From Bacteroidia bacterium (lineage in GTDB: Bacteria > Bacteroidota > Bacteroidia > JADZBD01), in the NCBI GenBank assembly GCA_020054095.1, contig JAGVMA010000055.1, positions 1 to 64,000 of the forward strand: a stretch of DNA of 64,000 bases. The letters are read 5' to 3'. Positions 55,223 to 64,000 of the stretch are shown piece after piece; the stretch's first letter is position 1, and every line of letters starts with the position of its first letter. A program made the translations under genes and the position numbers. The notes beneath the pieces were generated by a model. It made no database searches, was not told the DNA's origin, and saw nothing but the letters and a program-made list of their open reading frames with translations.

Positions 55223-56624
55223 ATGATTAAATCATTTATATATAAATCACTTTTTTTTATTTCCGTTTTTATTTCCATCCGAATTTTTATTCCATTTAAT
55301 GGATTATACGGACAAGATGGACACGAATATTACAGATATGCAGTACAGCTAAAAAACTTTTTTCTCAACGGTGATAATCCAGGAACATATTTTTGGCCTT
55401 ACGGCTACCCTGCATTGGGAGCGTTGCTATCTTTTTTCTTCTTGAGCATTGATTTATCATTACAAATTGTATCAGTACTTGGCGCGTTAATGTGCTTTTA
55501 TTTTTCTACACGAATTATAAAAGAGAACTATGGTGATAATAAAATCGCGGAAAATTATATTTTTCTTTTTCTTTTGCTCTCTCCATTTGTGATTCGCCAA
55601 TCATTATTAGTAATGGCTGATATGATAGCTGCCGGTTTTATAACCGCTGCTTACTATTATTGCGTTCGTTACTTTAAAACTGAGAATGTTAAGTATGGTT
55701 TGTTTTTTTTTTGTTTTTTGCTGCGCTGCATTTTTTTTCAGGTATGGATCCTTTTTATTACTCTTTATTCCGGCTTGCTGCATTGCTTATTCGTTAATCA
55801 AAAAAAAGAATACACTTAGTGTTTTAATGATATTGATGGTTGGGCTGCTTTTTTTTATTCCACATCTTTTACTAAATGTAAATGCGGTTGATTTTTTAAA
55901 TCATAATTTACTTTCCAGCTGGAATATATTTAATTTTCTAAAAAGCGATTTTAACACAATAGATGGTCGCAGTCAATACATGTTTCCAAATTTGGTTTAT
56001 ACAGTTGTCCGCCTTTTTCATCCCGGCTATTTTGTTGCCGGAGTGTTTTTTCTTGCTATAGCTATTTTCAAACACAAGTTTTTAGCGATTGAAAAAATAA
56101 TGATGTTTTCGGTTTTAGCCTACTTTGTTTTCTTGATGGGAGCTCCATTTCAAAATTCACGCTTTTTCATCATAGCAATGCCATTATTGGTTGTTACTTC
56201 GTTTTTTGGTTACTGTTTTTTGATGGATAGAATTAAGTTTAATAAGTATTTGATTTTTAGTTTTATTGTAACCCTTCAACTTGTTTTATTTTGGCAATCT
56301 GCACAAGTGTTTTTTCAAAGAAATAAGTTAGAATTATCAATTTCAGAATATATTAAAACTAATACAGCGAGTAAAAACATTTATTCGTTTGATATGGATG
56401 TTTCATTGAAAACATACATAAGCGATAGAAACATAATTGGGTTGTATGCAAAAGTCCATTCATCGTTTGAGCACAATAGCTTGGTGCTTTTCAACGAAAA
56501 ATTATTTTCAACTCAGTGGAGCCAAAAAAATCCAATGCTTAACTGGTATGAATTAACAAATAATTACATGCTTGTGAGCATTAAAAAATTTGAAAACGGT
56601 TGGCAACTTTATGAAATCAAATAA
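55223..56624 (+). pseudogene. GT-C type membrane glycosyltransferase, split by a +1 frameshift at a poly-T tract
   Basis: Frame 1 runs from the ATG at 55223 (or 55166) to 55819; the same protein continues in a second frame from about 55686 to 56624. Removing one T from T10 at 55703-55712 (or T8 at 55731-55738) joins the two into 466 residues. The N-terminal half has FNGLYGQDGHEYYRYA after helix 1 (an Asp in the first loop, as in GT-C catalysts) and PYGYPALGALLSFFF. Many membrane helices follow. The end is soluble (YISDRNIIGLYAKVHSS ... FENGWQLYEIK). Such proteins transfer sugars from lipid carriers. It may be phase-variable, broken or a sequencing error. Confidence 0.72.
55703..55712 (+). repeat. 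Homopolymer T10 at the frameshift
   Basis: Ten consecutive T bases, followed within 20 bases by T6 (55714-55719) and T8 (55731-55738). It lies where the two halves of the glycosyltransferase go out of frame. Confidence 0.9.
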
Positions 56625-57675
56625 GCATATAGTTTGGCTTTGCCAGGGCTTTGCGGCAAATGAGCAAGATGACACTTGCATTCCGGCTCAGCAGGTTTTT
56701 TTAAAATCTTTTCAAACGCACCACCCTGATTTTCAGATTACGATTATCAGTTTTCAGTATCCGTTTTTTGCTGGTATATATAATTACCACGCAACAAAAG
56801 TTTATTCTATTGGTGGTAAAAATAAAAAATGGCTCAAAAAAATTCATACTTGGAAAAAAGCATGCGATATTTTTAAGCAGTTGCACAGTGAAAAACCAAT
56901 CGATTTAATTCATTCGTTCTGGTTTTCGGAGTGCATGGTAGTTGGTAATTATTTGTCGCGTAAATATAAATTACCGCATATAAATACATTAATGGGGCAA
57001 GATGTTTTACCTGCTAATCGGTACCTGAGAAAATATTTTTACGATAAAACCCTAACTGTTGCATTGAGTAAAAGGCATGCAAATGAGTTTACGAAAAACA
57101 CATCTAAAATCCCTGATTACATTATTCCATTTGGAATAGATGAAATTGAGCTTGACGAAACATCAATAAAAGACTATGATGTAGTTGCGGTTGGCTCATT
57201 AGTAAATGTGAAACGCTATCAATTGTTGATGGAGGCAGTTTCAATAATTAAAAAAAAGCGAGCGGAATTTAAGGCAATAATTATTGGTGATGGTCCAGAA
57301 AAAAAGGGCCTCATGCAAAAGGCAGGGCAATTTGGTTTAGGCAATAGTGTTTTTTTTGCCGGTAGTTTACCACGCAGCGAGGTGTTAGATATGATGAGTA
57401 GATGTAAAGTTTTTGTTCACACTTCTGCTTTTGAGGGAGTTGGCTTTGTTTATTTGGAGGCAATGCTTTGTGGCTTACCCATTGTGTCTTATCCAGCGGG
57501 TATTATTGAAAATTCAGAAACTGCAAAAATTGTAAACTCGGTAGATGAATTGGCAGATGCTGTTTTGTTTTTCTTAGATTCCCAAATTATAACAAAACGT
57601 AAACTGCCTATCACGGCCAAGCAAACTGCCGATGCCTACTATCAGTTGTATCAAAAAGTATCTAAATCACCGTAG
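56611..57675 (+). CDS. Family 4 glycosyltransferase
   Basis: 354 residues from the ATG at 56611 (an in-frame ATG at 56590 adds seven). GT-B fold: N-terminal acceptor domain with DLIHSFWFSECMVVGNYLS and NTLMGQDVLPANRYL, C-terminal nucleotide-sugar domain with VVAVGSLVNVKRYQLLMEAV, IIIGDGPEKKGLM, FFAGSLPRSEVLDMMSRCK and the EX7E motif in AFEGVGFVYLEAMLCGLPIVS. It retains donor configuration. It overlaps the end of the GT-C gene, forming a unit with it, and converges on the GNAT gene with a 25-base overlap. Confidence 0.9.
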   Translation: MKSNKHIVWLCQGFAANEQDDTCIPAQQVFLKSFQTHHPDFQITIISFQYPFFAGIYNYHATKVYSIGGKNKKWLKKIHTWKKACDIFKQLHSEKPIDLIHSFWFSECMVVGNYLSRKYKLPHINTLMGQDVLPANRYLRKYFYDKTLTVALSKRHANEFTKNTSKIPDYIIPFGIDEIELDETSIKDYDVVAVGSLVNVKRYQLLMEAVSIIKKKRAEFKAIIIGDGPEKKGLMQKAGQFGLGNSVFFAGSLPRSEVLDMMSRCKVFVHTSAFEGVGFVYLEAMLCGLPIVSYPAGIIENSETAKIVNSVDELADAVLFFLDSQIITKRKLPITAKQTADAYYQLYQKVSKSP

Positions 57676-58589
57676 TTAAATCGTAGTTTTTCAAGTGGTA
57701 TTTTGGTGTTAAACGCTTTATATACAATAGCCCATGAAGAGAATGTGTTGAAGTGCTTTTGTAAAATAAGTTCTTGTTTACTTCTTGGATGGTATTGTAG
57801 CACAATCTCTCTCAATCCCCAACTACGCGCAATTTTTTTCAATTCAAAGATTGTTTCATGAAGTTTTGATTCATCATCGGTGTCAATATCTCCCACTTGT
57901 AAAATTTCATCTGCTTTAAGCCAAGCATTTATGCCATTAATGTTTGCAATAAAATTTGGTGCAAAAGATTTGTATTTGTAGAACTGCTCATCACGCAGTA
58001 CAGTTGCAAATTCATCATTGTTTAGCGAGTGCGGAAAGTACTGAGCGATGTTACGAGTGCCAAATGATTTATTTTTTACGAATCTTTGATAAATACCTTT
58101 TAAGCCAAGTCTTCTGCAAATAAACTCAATTGGCAACGCATTTGTTTTTATTTTAAATCCGATCACTCGCTCCGTGTGTTGCCATTTTAATTTGTTTATA
58201 TACGTGTACTCCGAATTTTGATTAGGCAAACCGTAAGCGAAATTAACACCATCTTTTTTTAATTCATTTTCAAGCATTGTGCCTAATAGTGAAAAAATTC
58301 CTTTGCCGTTATATTCTTTTAGTGTCATTCCATCGCCAAACTGCGCACCAAGCTCCGTAATGTCTTTATATTTTATTCTGAACAACACGCATCCGTGAAA
58401 GCCAATTGGTTTATTATTTACATCAAATGCTATAAAGCCGTAATATGATTTACCTAAATATGACGTATCGTATTTTCCTTTTAAATATGCTAATGAAACT
58501 TTTTTACCAAATACATTTTTATACAAATGAATCAAGTGGAAGATGTTTTCTTCGTTTAATCTTTCTGCTTTATGAAATGGCAATTGCAT
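57651..58589 (-). CDS. GNAT family acetyltransferase of a glycan cluster
   Basis: 312 residues. The N-terminal GNAT domain shows YYGFIAFDVNNKPIGFHGCV and the acetyl-CoA loop region QFGDGMTLKEYNGKGIFSLL (residues about 86-105), then NFAYGLPNQNSEYTYINKL. A second GNAT-like half follows. Members of this type occur in polysaccharide clusters and acetylate amino sugars or lipids. The start overlaps the stop of the deacetylase gene by one base, so deacetylation and re-acylation of one glycan is a fair hypothesis. Confidence 0.75.
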   Translation of the reverse strand: MQLPFHKAERLNEENIFHLIHLYKNVFGKKVSLAYLKGKYDTSYLGKSYYGFIAFDVNNKPIGFHGCVLFRIKYKDITELGAQFGDGMTLKEYNGKGIFSLLGTMLENELKKDGVNFAYGLPNQNSEYTYINKLKWQHTERVIGFKIKTNALPIEFICRRLGLKGIYQRFVKNKSFGTRNIAQYFPHSLNNDEFATVLRDEQFYKYKSFAPNFIANINGINAWLKADEILQVGDIDTDDESKLHETIFELKKIARSWGLREIVLQYHPRSKQELILQKHFNTFSSWAIVYKAFNTKIPLEKLRFNYGDLDTF

Positions 58590-59581
58590 TAGTAATATGT
58601 GTTATTGAAAATTGCAGTCATTTGGTTGAATAGTGATATGTGAGTATTAACAACTAACCTTGTTTTTAAAATTGGAGTTTCATTTGCCTTGCTTAAATAA
58701 TCTTCGGTGGTGAGCAGTTTTGTATAGCCCACATTGAACGCTTTATTGCAAAGTTCTTCTGAATATGATCCATCAGGAAAAGCAAGTGAGTCAATTTTTT
58801 TCTGCATTACATTTTCCAAATACAATTTGGATTTTATGAGTTCTGTTTCCGCATCCTGGATCTTTATTTTATCTAAACAATTGTGATAATAGCCATGTGC
58901 TCCTATATTTGCATACTTTGATTCACTTAATAACTTAATTTCATTTTCACTTAGAAGTTGCCAGTATTCATTATAATATTTGTTTGACGTAATCTCTTTT
59001 GCACCCGGCAAAATTTTCATCATCTCGACTTTGTAAGAGTAATCACTTCCCTTGCAAATTTGCTTTAGTGTAGCATTTGTTTTAGCAGATACGTAGCCTT
59101 TTTGGGGTTTGTAAATAAACTTTTCATTGCGTAGGTAAAAATCGCTTTGATTTGCATTGCTTGCCAGATCTAAGCAATCTGCCCAAAGCATATCACTCCC
59201 TGAATTGCGAATGGTGGTGATAAAAAATGTAGCGGGTATTTTATATTGCTCAAGTAATGGCAAGGCACGATGTAAGTTATTTGCATAGCCATCATCAAAT
59301 GTTATTACAACGGTTGGAGACTGCTCGTCAAAGTTTTTATTGTAATAATCGTTTAGTGAAATTACGTTGCAGTTTTCGTTGAAAAATTTTATATGTTGCT
59401 CGAAAATATTTTCGCTAATGAATCTTGAATTGAACTTGGTATTGTTAATCTCATCTATACCGTGATAAACCAAAATAATACATGTCGGTTTTACTGTCGA
59501 AGATATTTTTTTAATATTTAAACCAAACAGCGCATCATTTATTTTCCATTTTAAATGCTGTTTTGCTTTTTTAATAATCAC
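58589..59581 (-). CDS. Polysaccharide deacetylase (NodB-type carbohydrate esterase 4)
   Basis: 330 residues, GTG start 12 bases after the thiolase stop. NodB motif 1 is VVITFDDGYANNLHRALPLL (catalytic base and metal Asp); motif 2 is IGAHGYYHN (HxxxH metal site); FPDGSYSEELC is a later conserved element. ILVYHGIDEI near the N-terminus is typical. No clear signal peptide, but the N-terminus is hydrophobic enough for peripheral binding. It removes N-acetyl groups from a polysaccharide or lipid-linked sugar. Confidence 0.9.
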   Translation of the reverse strand: MIIKKAKQHLKWKINDALFGLNIKKISSTVKPTCIILVYHGIDEINNTKFNSRFISENIFEQHIKFFNENCNVISLNDYYNKNFDEQSPTVVITFDDGYANNLHRALPLLEQYKIPATFFITTIRNSGSDMLWADCLDLASNANQSDFYLRNEKFIYKPQKGYVSAKTNATLKQICKGSDYSYKVEMMKILPGAKEITSNKYYNEYWQLLSENEIKLLSESKYANIGAHGYYHNCLDKIKIQDAETELIKSKLYLENVMQKKIDSLAFPDGSYSEELCNKAFNVGYTKLLTTEDYLSKANETPILKTRLVVNTHISLFNQMTAIFNNTYY

Positions 59582-59593
59582 ACCAGTTTCGTT

Positions 59594-60769
59594 TTACAAC
59601 ATTTCAAATATTCCAGCAGCGCCCTGGCCTGTACCAACGCACATACTTACAATTCCGTATTTTTTATTCTGACGTTTTAATTCTGAAAATAATTGCACCG
59701 ATAATTTTGCTCCGGAACAACCCAACGGATGTCCGAGTGAAATTGCTCCGCCATTTACATTCACAATTTCTTGGTTGATGTTTAACTCTCTGCAAACTGC
59801 TAAAGATTGAGAAGCAAATGCTTCGTTCAATTCGATCATATCAATTTGACCTAAATTCATTCCGGCTAATTTCAAAGCTTTTGGGATAGCGGCAACCGGA
59901 CCGATTCCCATGATTCTTGGAGGAACACCAGCAGCAGCAAAACTCACCATTCGCGCAATTGGTTTTAAATTATTTTCTTTCAAAAATTTCTCGCTTACAA
60001 TCATTACAAATGCTGCTCCGTCACTTGTCTGAGATGAGTTACCGGCAGTCACACTTCCTTTTGCATCAAATACTGGTTTTAATTTTGCCAATGCCTCAAG
60101 CGTTGTATCGGCACGCGGACCTTCATCTGTTTCTACAATAAAATCTCTGGTTTTTTTCTTTTCGTTTTCATCAAGATACGTTTCAGAAATTTTAACTGGA
60201 ACGATTTCGTTTTTGAATTTCCCTTCTTTGATGGCTTTGATTGCTTTCATGTGTGAATTGAAAGCAAATGCATCTTGGTCTTCACGACTGATTTTATATT
60301 CATTCGCAACGGCTTCTGCAGTCAATCCCATTCCCCAATAATGATCAGGATGCGCGAGTGCAACACCAGCATGTGGAACAATTCTCCAGCCACCCATTGG
60401 AATTAAACTCATACTTTCTGCTCCACCGGCAACAATGCAATCAGCCATACCTGCGTGAATTTTTGCAGCAGCTATTGCTATTGTTTCTAATCCCGAAGCA
60501 CAATATCTGTTCACGGTCATGCCTGCTACTTTGTCGGTGTTAAAAGCCATTAACGAAATCAATCTCGCCATGTTTAATCCTTGTTCTGCTTCGGGCATTG
60601 CGTTACCAACAATCAAATCATCTACTTGATCATGTGCAATGTTCGGAACGCTAGCCATCAAATGTTTGATAACATCTGCTGCCAAATCATCCGGACGGGT
60701 GAATCTAAATCCACCTCTGTTAGCTTTTCCTACTGCGGTTCTAAAACCTGCTACTATAAATGCATTCAT
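59594..60769 (-). CDS. fadA: Acetyl-CoA C-acyltransferase (3-ketoacyl-CoA thiolase)
   Basis: 391 residues. The nucleophile is Cys90 in MTVNRYCASGLETIAIA; the other catalytic elements are NGGAISLGHPLGCSGAKL (His) and MCVGTGQGAAGIFEM (Cys) at the end. It performs the thiolytic last step of beta-oxidation. It follows the fadN-type gene by 3 bases, a clear operon. A biosynthetic acetyl-CoA acetyltransferase role is less likely in this context. Confidence 0.95.
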   Translation of the reverse strand: MNAFIVAGFRTAVGKANRGGFRFTRPDDLAADVIKHLMASVPNIAHDQVDDLIVGNAMPEAEQGLNMARLISLMAFNTDKVAGMTVNRYCASGLETIAIAAAKIHAGMADCIVAGGAESMSLIPMGGWRIVPHAGVALAHPDHYWGMGLTAEAVANEYKISREDQDAFAFNSHMKAIKAIKEGKFKNEIVPVKISETYLDENEKKKTRDFIVETDEGPRADTTLEALAKLKPVFDAKGSVTAGNSSQTSDGAAFVMIVSEKFLKENNLKPIARMVSFAAAGVPPRIMGIGPVAAIPKALKLAGMNLGQIDMIELNEAFASQSLAVCRELNINQEIVNVNGGAISLGHPLGCSGAKLSVQLFSELKRQNKKYGIVSMCVGTGQGAAGIFEML

Positions 60770-60772
60770 ATT

Positions 60773-63148
60773 TTAGTTTCTTAAAATTTTACCACCTGTA
60801 ATAATTGACTGTAATCTTTCCAATGTTTTTCTTTCTCCGCAAAGCGATAAAAATGCTTCACGTTCTAAATCCAACAAATATTGTTCGCTTACCAATGTTG
60901 GAGATGATAAATCACCACCGCATAAAACGTAAGCTAATTTTTGAGAAATTTTTACATCGTGTTCGCTAATGTAATTTCCAACCTGCATAGAGTTTGCACC
61001 TAAGTAGGCCAATCCTAATGCTTGTTTTCCAAGTACACGGATATCTTTGCGTGCCGCAGGTTTTGTATAACCTGCTTCTGCTAATTCAATGCAATTTAAT
61101 TTTGCTTCTGATAAAACACGATTGCGAGAAACTACAACTACATCTTTTCCTTTACGCAAATAACCTAAATCAAATGCTTCATATGCAGATGTTCCTACTT
61201 TTGCTTGTCCGATTGTTAAGAAACGATCACGGAAATTATTCAATTCAATATCTCCATCTTGTAATTCATCCGATAAACGAACTGCAAACTCTTTTGTTCC
61301 GCCACCGCCCGGGATTAAACCTACACCAAATTCTACCAATCCCATATAGGTTTCGGCATGAGCAACTACTCTGTCGGAATGCATACTCATTTCGCAAGCG
61401 CCACCCAATGCTAAATTGTGAGGTGCTACAACAACCGGAATGGAAGAGTAGCGTACACGCATCATGGTGTTTTGGAAAGTTTTGATTGCGAAATTTAATT
61501 CATCGTATTCTTGTTCAACCGCCATCATAAAGATCATTCCCACATTTGCTCCTGCAGAAAAGTTTGCTCCTTCGTTGGAGATAACCAAACCTCTGAAATC
61601 TTTTTCTGCTATCTCTATTGATTTGTTGATCCCTTCAATAACTTCTGCACCAATGGAATTCATTTTTGTATTCCATTCTAAGTTCAAAATTCCATCTCCA
61701 ATATCCGTCAATGTTGCACCGCTGTTTTTCCAAACTGTTTTGTTGGCACGAATATTATCCAAGATGATAAACGATTCTGTTCCAGGAATTACTTTAAATG
61801 TTTTTGATGGAATGTCGTAATATTTTTTGCTTCCGTTTTCTACTTTATAAAAAGAAGTTGCTCCGGAAGAAAGCATATCGTAAATCCATTGTGCGGGTTT
61901 GTTGCCTGCCGCTTCCATGGCTTTCACTGTTTCTGCAACGCCCAATGAATCCCAAGCTTCAAATGGTCCTAGTTCCCAAGCGAAACCGGCATTCATGGCT
62001 GCATCAATTTTATATAGTTCGTCTGTGATTTCGGGAATGCGATTGCTAACGTAAGCAAACAAACCGTAAAAAGAAGTGCGATAAAAATCTCCAGCTTTAT
62101 CTTTTCCTGCTAACAATACTTTCATTCTATCGCGAAGGTTGTCGATCGTCTTAGTTTGTTCTAATGTTGCAAATTTTGCTTTTACCGATGGTTTGTATTC
62201 CAATGTTTTTAAATCCAACGAATGAATTTCAGATTTTCCACCAGCACCCTTTACCTTTTTGAAAAAGCCTTGTTCTGTTTTACTGCCCAGCCATTTGTTT
62301 TCTACCATTTTAGAAACATAACCTGGGATTTTGAAAACGTCAATGGCTTCGTCTTTCGGACAGCTGGCTGCAACTCCGTTGGCAACGTGTACCAATGTAT
62401 CTAATCCTACAACATCGCAAGTACGGAAGGTTGCAGATTTCGGTCGGCCTAAAACGGGTCCAGTTAATTTATCTACTTCATCAATGGTTAAACCCATTTT
62501 TTCAACGGTGTGAAACAAACTCATGATTCCGTAAACTCCAATTCTATTAGCAATAAATGCTGGAGTGTCTTTACATAAAACAGTAGTTTTCCCTAAATAC
62601 AATTCGCCATACTTCATTAAAAAATCAACTACTTCAGGTGACGTTTTTGGTGTTGGAATAATTTCCAACAATTTTAAATAGCGTGGAGGATTAAAAAAGT
62701 GAGAGCCACAAAAGTGCTTTTGAAAATCTTCACTTCGTCCTTCATTCATCAAATGAATGGGAATACCAGAAGTATTAGAAGTAATTAATGTTCCAGGTTT
62801 GCGGAATTTTTCTACGTTACCGAAAACTTGTTTCTTGATATCTAATCGTTCAATTACAACTTCAATAATCCAATCGCAAGTCGCGATGTCTTTCATGTTA
62901 TCATCAAAGTTGCCGGTTGTAATACGTTTTGCAAATGCTTTGCGATAAATAGGAGAAGGGTTCGATTTTAAAGCAAACGCCAATGCATCATCCACAATTT
63001 TGTTTCTGGATTTTTTATCCGCAGCAGCATCTTTTGGCACAATATCCAAAAGAATCACTTCAATACCAATGTTAGCAAAATGACAAGCAATTCTGCTTCC
63101 CATTACACCTGAACCAAGAATGGCTACTTTTTTAATTGTTCTGTTCAT
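60773..63148 (-). CDS. 3-hydroxyacyl-CoA dehydrogenase/enoyl-CoA hydratase (FadN type)
   Basis: 791 residues. The NAD-binding hydroxyacyl-CoA dehydrogenase domain comes first (VAILGSGVMGSRIACHFANIG at the N-terminus; FCGSHFFNPPRYLKLLEIIPT with the catalytic His; KDTPAFIANRIGVYG) and the crotonase domain second (SSIPVVVAPHNLALGGACEM, GLVEFGVGLIPGGGGTKEFA with the catalytic Glu residues). This order, reversed relative to E. coli FadB, is that of Bacillus FadN. It performs steps two and three of beta-oxidation and is co-transcribed with fadA. Confidence 0.95.
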   Translation of the reverse strand: MNRTIKKVAILGSGVMGSRIACHFANIGIEVILLDIVPKDAAADKKSRNKIVDDALAFALKSNPSPIYRKAFAKRITTGNFDDNMKDIATCDWIIEVVIERLDIKKQVFGNVEKFRKPGTLITSNTSGIPIHLMNEGRSEDFQKHFCGSHFFNPPRYLKLLEIIPTPKTSPEVVDFLMKYGELYLGKTTVLCKDTPAFIANRIGVYGIMSLFHTVEKMGLTIDEVDKLTGPVLGRPKSATFRTCDVVGLDTLVHVANGVAASCPKDEAIDVFKIPGYVSKMVENKWLGSKTEQGFFKKVKGAGGKSEIHSLDLKTLEYKPSVKAKFATLEQTKTIDNLRDRMKVLLAGKDKAGDFYRTSFYGLFAYVSNRIPEITDELYKIDAAMNAGFAWELGPFEAWDSLGVAETVKAMEAAGNKPAQWIYDMLSSGATSFYKVENGSKKYYDIPSKTFKVIPGTESFIILDNIRANKTVWKNSGATLTDIGDGILNLEWNTKMNSIGAEVIEGINKSIEIAEKDFRGLVISNEGANFSAGANVGMIFMMAVEQEYDELNFAIKTFQNTMMRVRYSSIPVVVAPHNLALGGACEMSMHSDRVVAHAETYMGLVEFGVGLIPGGGGTKEFAVRLSDELQDGDIELNNFRDRFLTIGQAKVGTSAYEAFDLGYLRKGKDVVVVSRNRVLSEAKLNCIELAEAGYTKPAARKDIRVLGKQALGLAYLGANSMQVGNYISEHDVKISQKLAYVLCGGDLSSPTLVSEQYLLDLEREAFLSLCGERKTLERLQSIITGGKILRN

Positions 63149-63394
63149 AGCATTATATTGTAATTTAAAGCCCTAAAGTTAGATTATAAAGTATCAAAAT
63201 CAGCACGAAAAAATGTATTCCTGCATTAACAAACCGTGACTTTTAAAAAACATACCCGAATTAAATTTAAATAACTGATTTTTAGTAGGTTAAATCTCAG
63301 GTTGTTTTATTAAATCTGCAATCTTAAAGCAACTTTTGGCTTAAGAAAGTTGTCTCTGATGAGTATATTAGTTTAATTAGTAAAAAATTCCCCT

Positions 63395-64000
63395 ATGAAT
63401 CTCAACATCTCCCTGAAAAAAATTTCAAAGCAGTTAATTGCTGCTTCAATTCTTTTCACAACAGCATCAGCACAAACTGCAAAATGGTCGGCCGACCCTT
63501 TTAACCAAAAAGTGTTTGTTGAAAACAACGGTCAGTTTGATAAAAACACCGATAACCCCAATATTCCTGTTTTTTTTGGTGTAAGAAGCACCGGTACCGA
63601 AGTGTACTTTACAGCAAAAGGTATTTGTTACAAGCACGACCAAGTGGAGAACATGAACGAGCAAGAGCGTGAAGCAGTTATTGCCCAAATGCCAGGTTAC
63701 AAACCAAAAGATAATGTATCGGAAGAGGAGAACAGAAAACACTTTAAAAAATCAATTCCACATTATTTGACCATGGAGTGGGTGGGTGCTAATCCTAACA
63801 CTACGGTAGTTACAGGTGTTGCAGTTGACCAATATTTTACTTACCCTAAAGATGCATCGGTTAACTCGGCAACCATAACTGCTAAAGCATACAAATCAAT
63901 TATCTATAAAAATCTTTACCCGAATATTGATGTGGAATATGTGATGCCAACCGATAAAGATGGCATTAAATACAATTTGATTTTACATCCGGGTGCCGAT
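63395..64000 (+). CDS. Secreted SBBP-repeat/DUF7948-type protein, 3' truncated by window edge
   Basis: The frame opens at ATG 63395 and is still open at the window end (202 codons). Signal peptide: LIAASILFTTASAQ. Then KVFVENNGQFDKNTDNPNIP, VYFTAKGICYKHDQ and NLYPNIDVEYVMPTDKDGIK, ending YNLILHPGAD. The FVENNGQ and DVEY-G(I/L)KY-HPGAD pattern is the N-terminal domain of Bacteroidota surface proteins with SBBP repeats and T9SS type B ends. The T9SS signal would lie beyond the window. Confidence 0.82.
   Translation, partial: MNLNISLKKISKQLIAASILFTTASAQTAKWSADPFNQKVFVENNGQFDKNTDNPNIPVFFGVRSTGTEVYFTAKGICYKHDQVENMNEQEREAVIAQMPGYKPKDNVSEEENRKHFKKSIPHYLTMEWVGANPNTTVVTGVAVDQYFTYPKDASVNSATITAKAYKSIIYKNLYPNIDVEYVMPTDKDGIKYNLILHPGAD

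Noticed and set aside
55686-55819. Two separate overlapping membrane-protein genes
   Set aside because: The overlap falls on poly-T tracts, neither half makes a full family-length protein alone, and a one-base change merges them exactly. One gene split by frameshift is simpler.
60994-61485. Long plus-strand frame opposite the FadN-type gene
   Set aside because: Composition is Leu/His/Gln-rich as expected for the reverse of a coding frame, with no family match or promoter.

Overview
The window looks like chromosomal DNA of an uncultured or little-studied member of the Bacteroidota. Support from the sequence: an intact rplK-rplA-rplJ-rplL-rpoB-rpoC cluster with Bacteroidota-type subunits; secreted proteins with type IX secretion (T9SS) C-terminal signals of both the A and B kind; TonB-dependent receptors with carboxypeptidase-regulatory-like N-termini; a tmRNA tag (GENNYAMAA) like those of Cytophaga and Porphyromonas; few Shine-Dalgarno sequences; and repeated -7 promoter boxes of the TAnnTTTG/TAnnTTAG type. 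The DNA is AT-rich.

Layout. 1-10.9 kb: nusG (3' end), the L11-L1-L10-L7/L12 genes, rpoB and rpoC, closed by a strong terminator. 11.2-13.9 kb: a DUF1796 papain-like peptidase, then a GT11 glycosyltransferase overlapping a GDP-mannose 3,5-epimerase homologue. 14.0-21.2 kb: a T9SS type B surface protein, malate dehydrogenase, an SPFH lipoprotein, a fatty-acid desaturase, a nitronate monooxygenase, an unknown protein and a GNAT acetyltransferase. 21.3-25.6 kb: a seven-haem cytochrome with TPRs overlapping mltG, then a WcaF-like acetyltransferase and a GT2 glycosyltransferase. 25.7-30.6 kb: an iron-uptake cluster (small ORF, siderophore-type TonB receptor, PepSY membrane protein, outer-membrane barrel). 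30.7-36.6 kb: tRNA-Asp and initiator tRNA-Met, a cold-shock protein, hrpB, era, der and a YkgJ-type cysteine-cluster protein.

36.6-40.1 kb is the most accessory part. Copies of a dispersed palindromic repeat flank and punctuate a run of small genes: a DUF6714-like protein, the stump of a GNAT gene, a six-helix membrane protein next to a palindromic element, an orphan LuxR-type HTH protein beside an inverted repeat, a 21-bp tandem repeat encoding a basic heptad-repeat peptide, and a Bacteroidota-specific unknown. 40.1-49.4 kb: a large T9SS type A protein, UPF0316, a secreted DUF6973-like protein, a YD-like repeat protein overlapping a FemAB/BioF2-like acyltransferase, an NlpC/P60 lipoprotein and a TonB-dependent receptor. 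49.4-53.3 kb: ssrA with a second copy of its 3' end 70 bp downstream, a saccharopine/alanine dehydrogenase-like enzyme, a PmtA-like methyltransferase, ogt and tryptophan 2,3-dioxygenase.

53.3-63.1 kb holds fatty-acid beta-oxidation genes (acyl-CoA dehydrogenase, thiolase, FadN-type multifunctional enzyme), all on the minus strand but separated by a 4.5-kb glycan block: a frameshifted GT-C membrane glycosyltransferase, a GT4 glycosyltransferase, a GNAT protein and a polysaccharide deacetylase. The window ends inside a secreted SBBP/DUF7948-type protein. I saw no CRISPR array, complete insertion sequence or complete prophage. The strongest leads for something undescribed are the epimerase/GT11 pair, the heptad-repeat micro-gene with its own promoter box, the frameshift at a T10 tract in the glycosyltransferase, and the duplicated tmRNA end.
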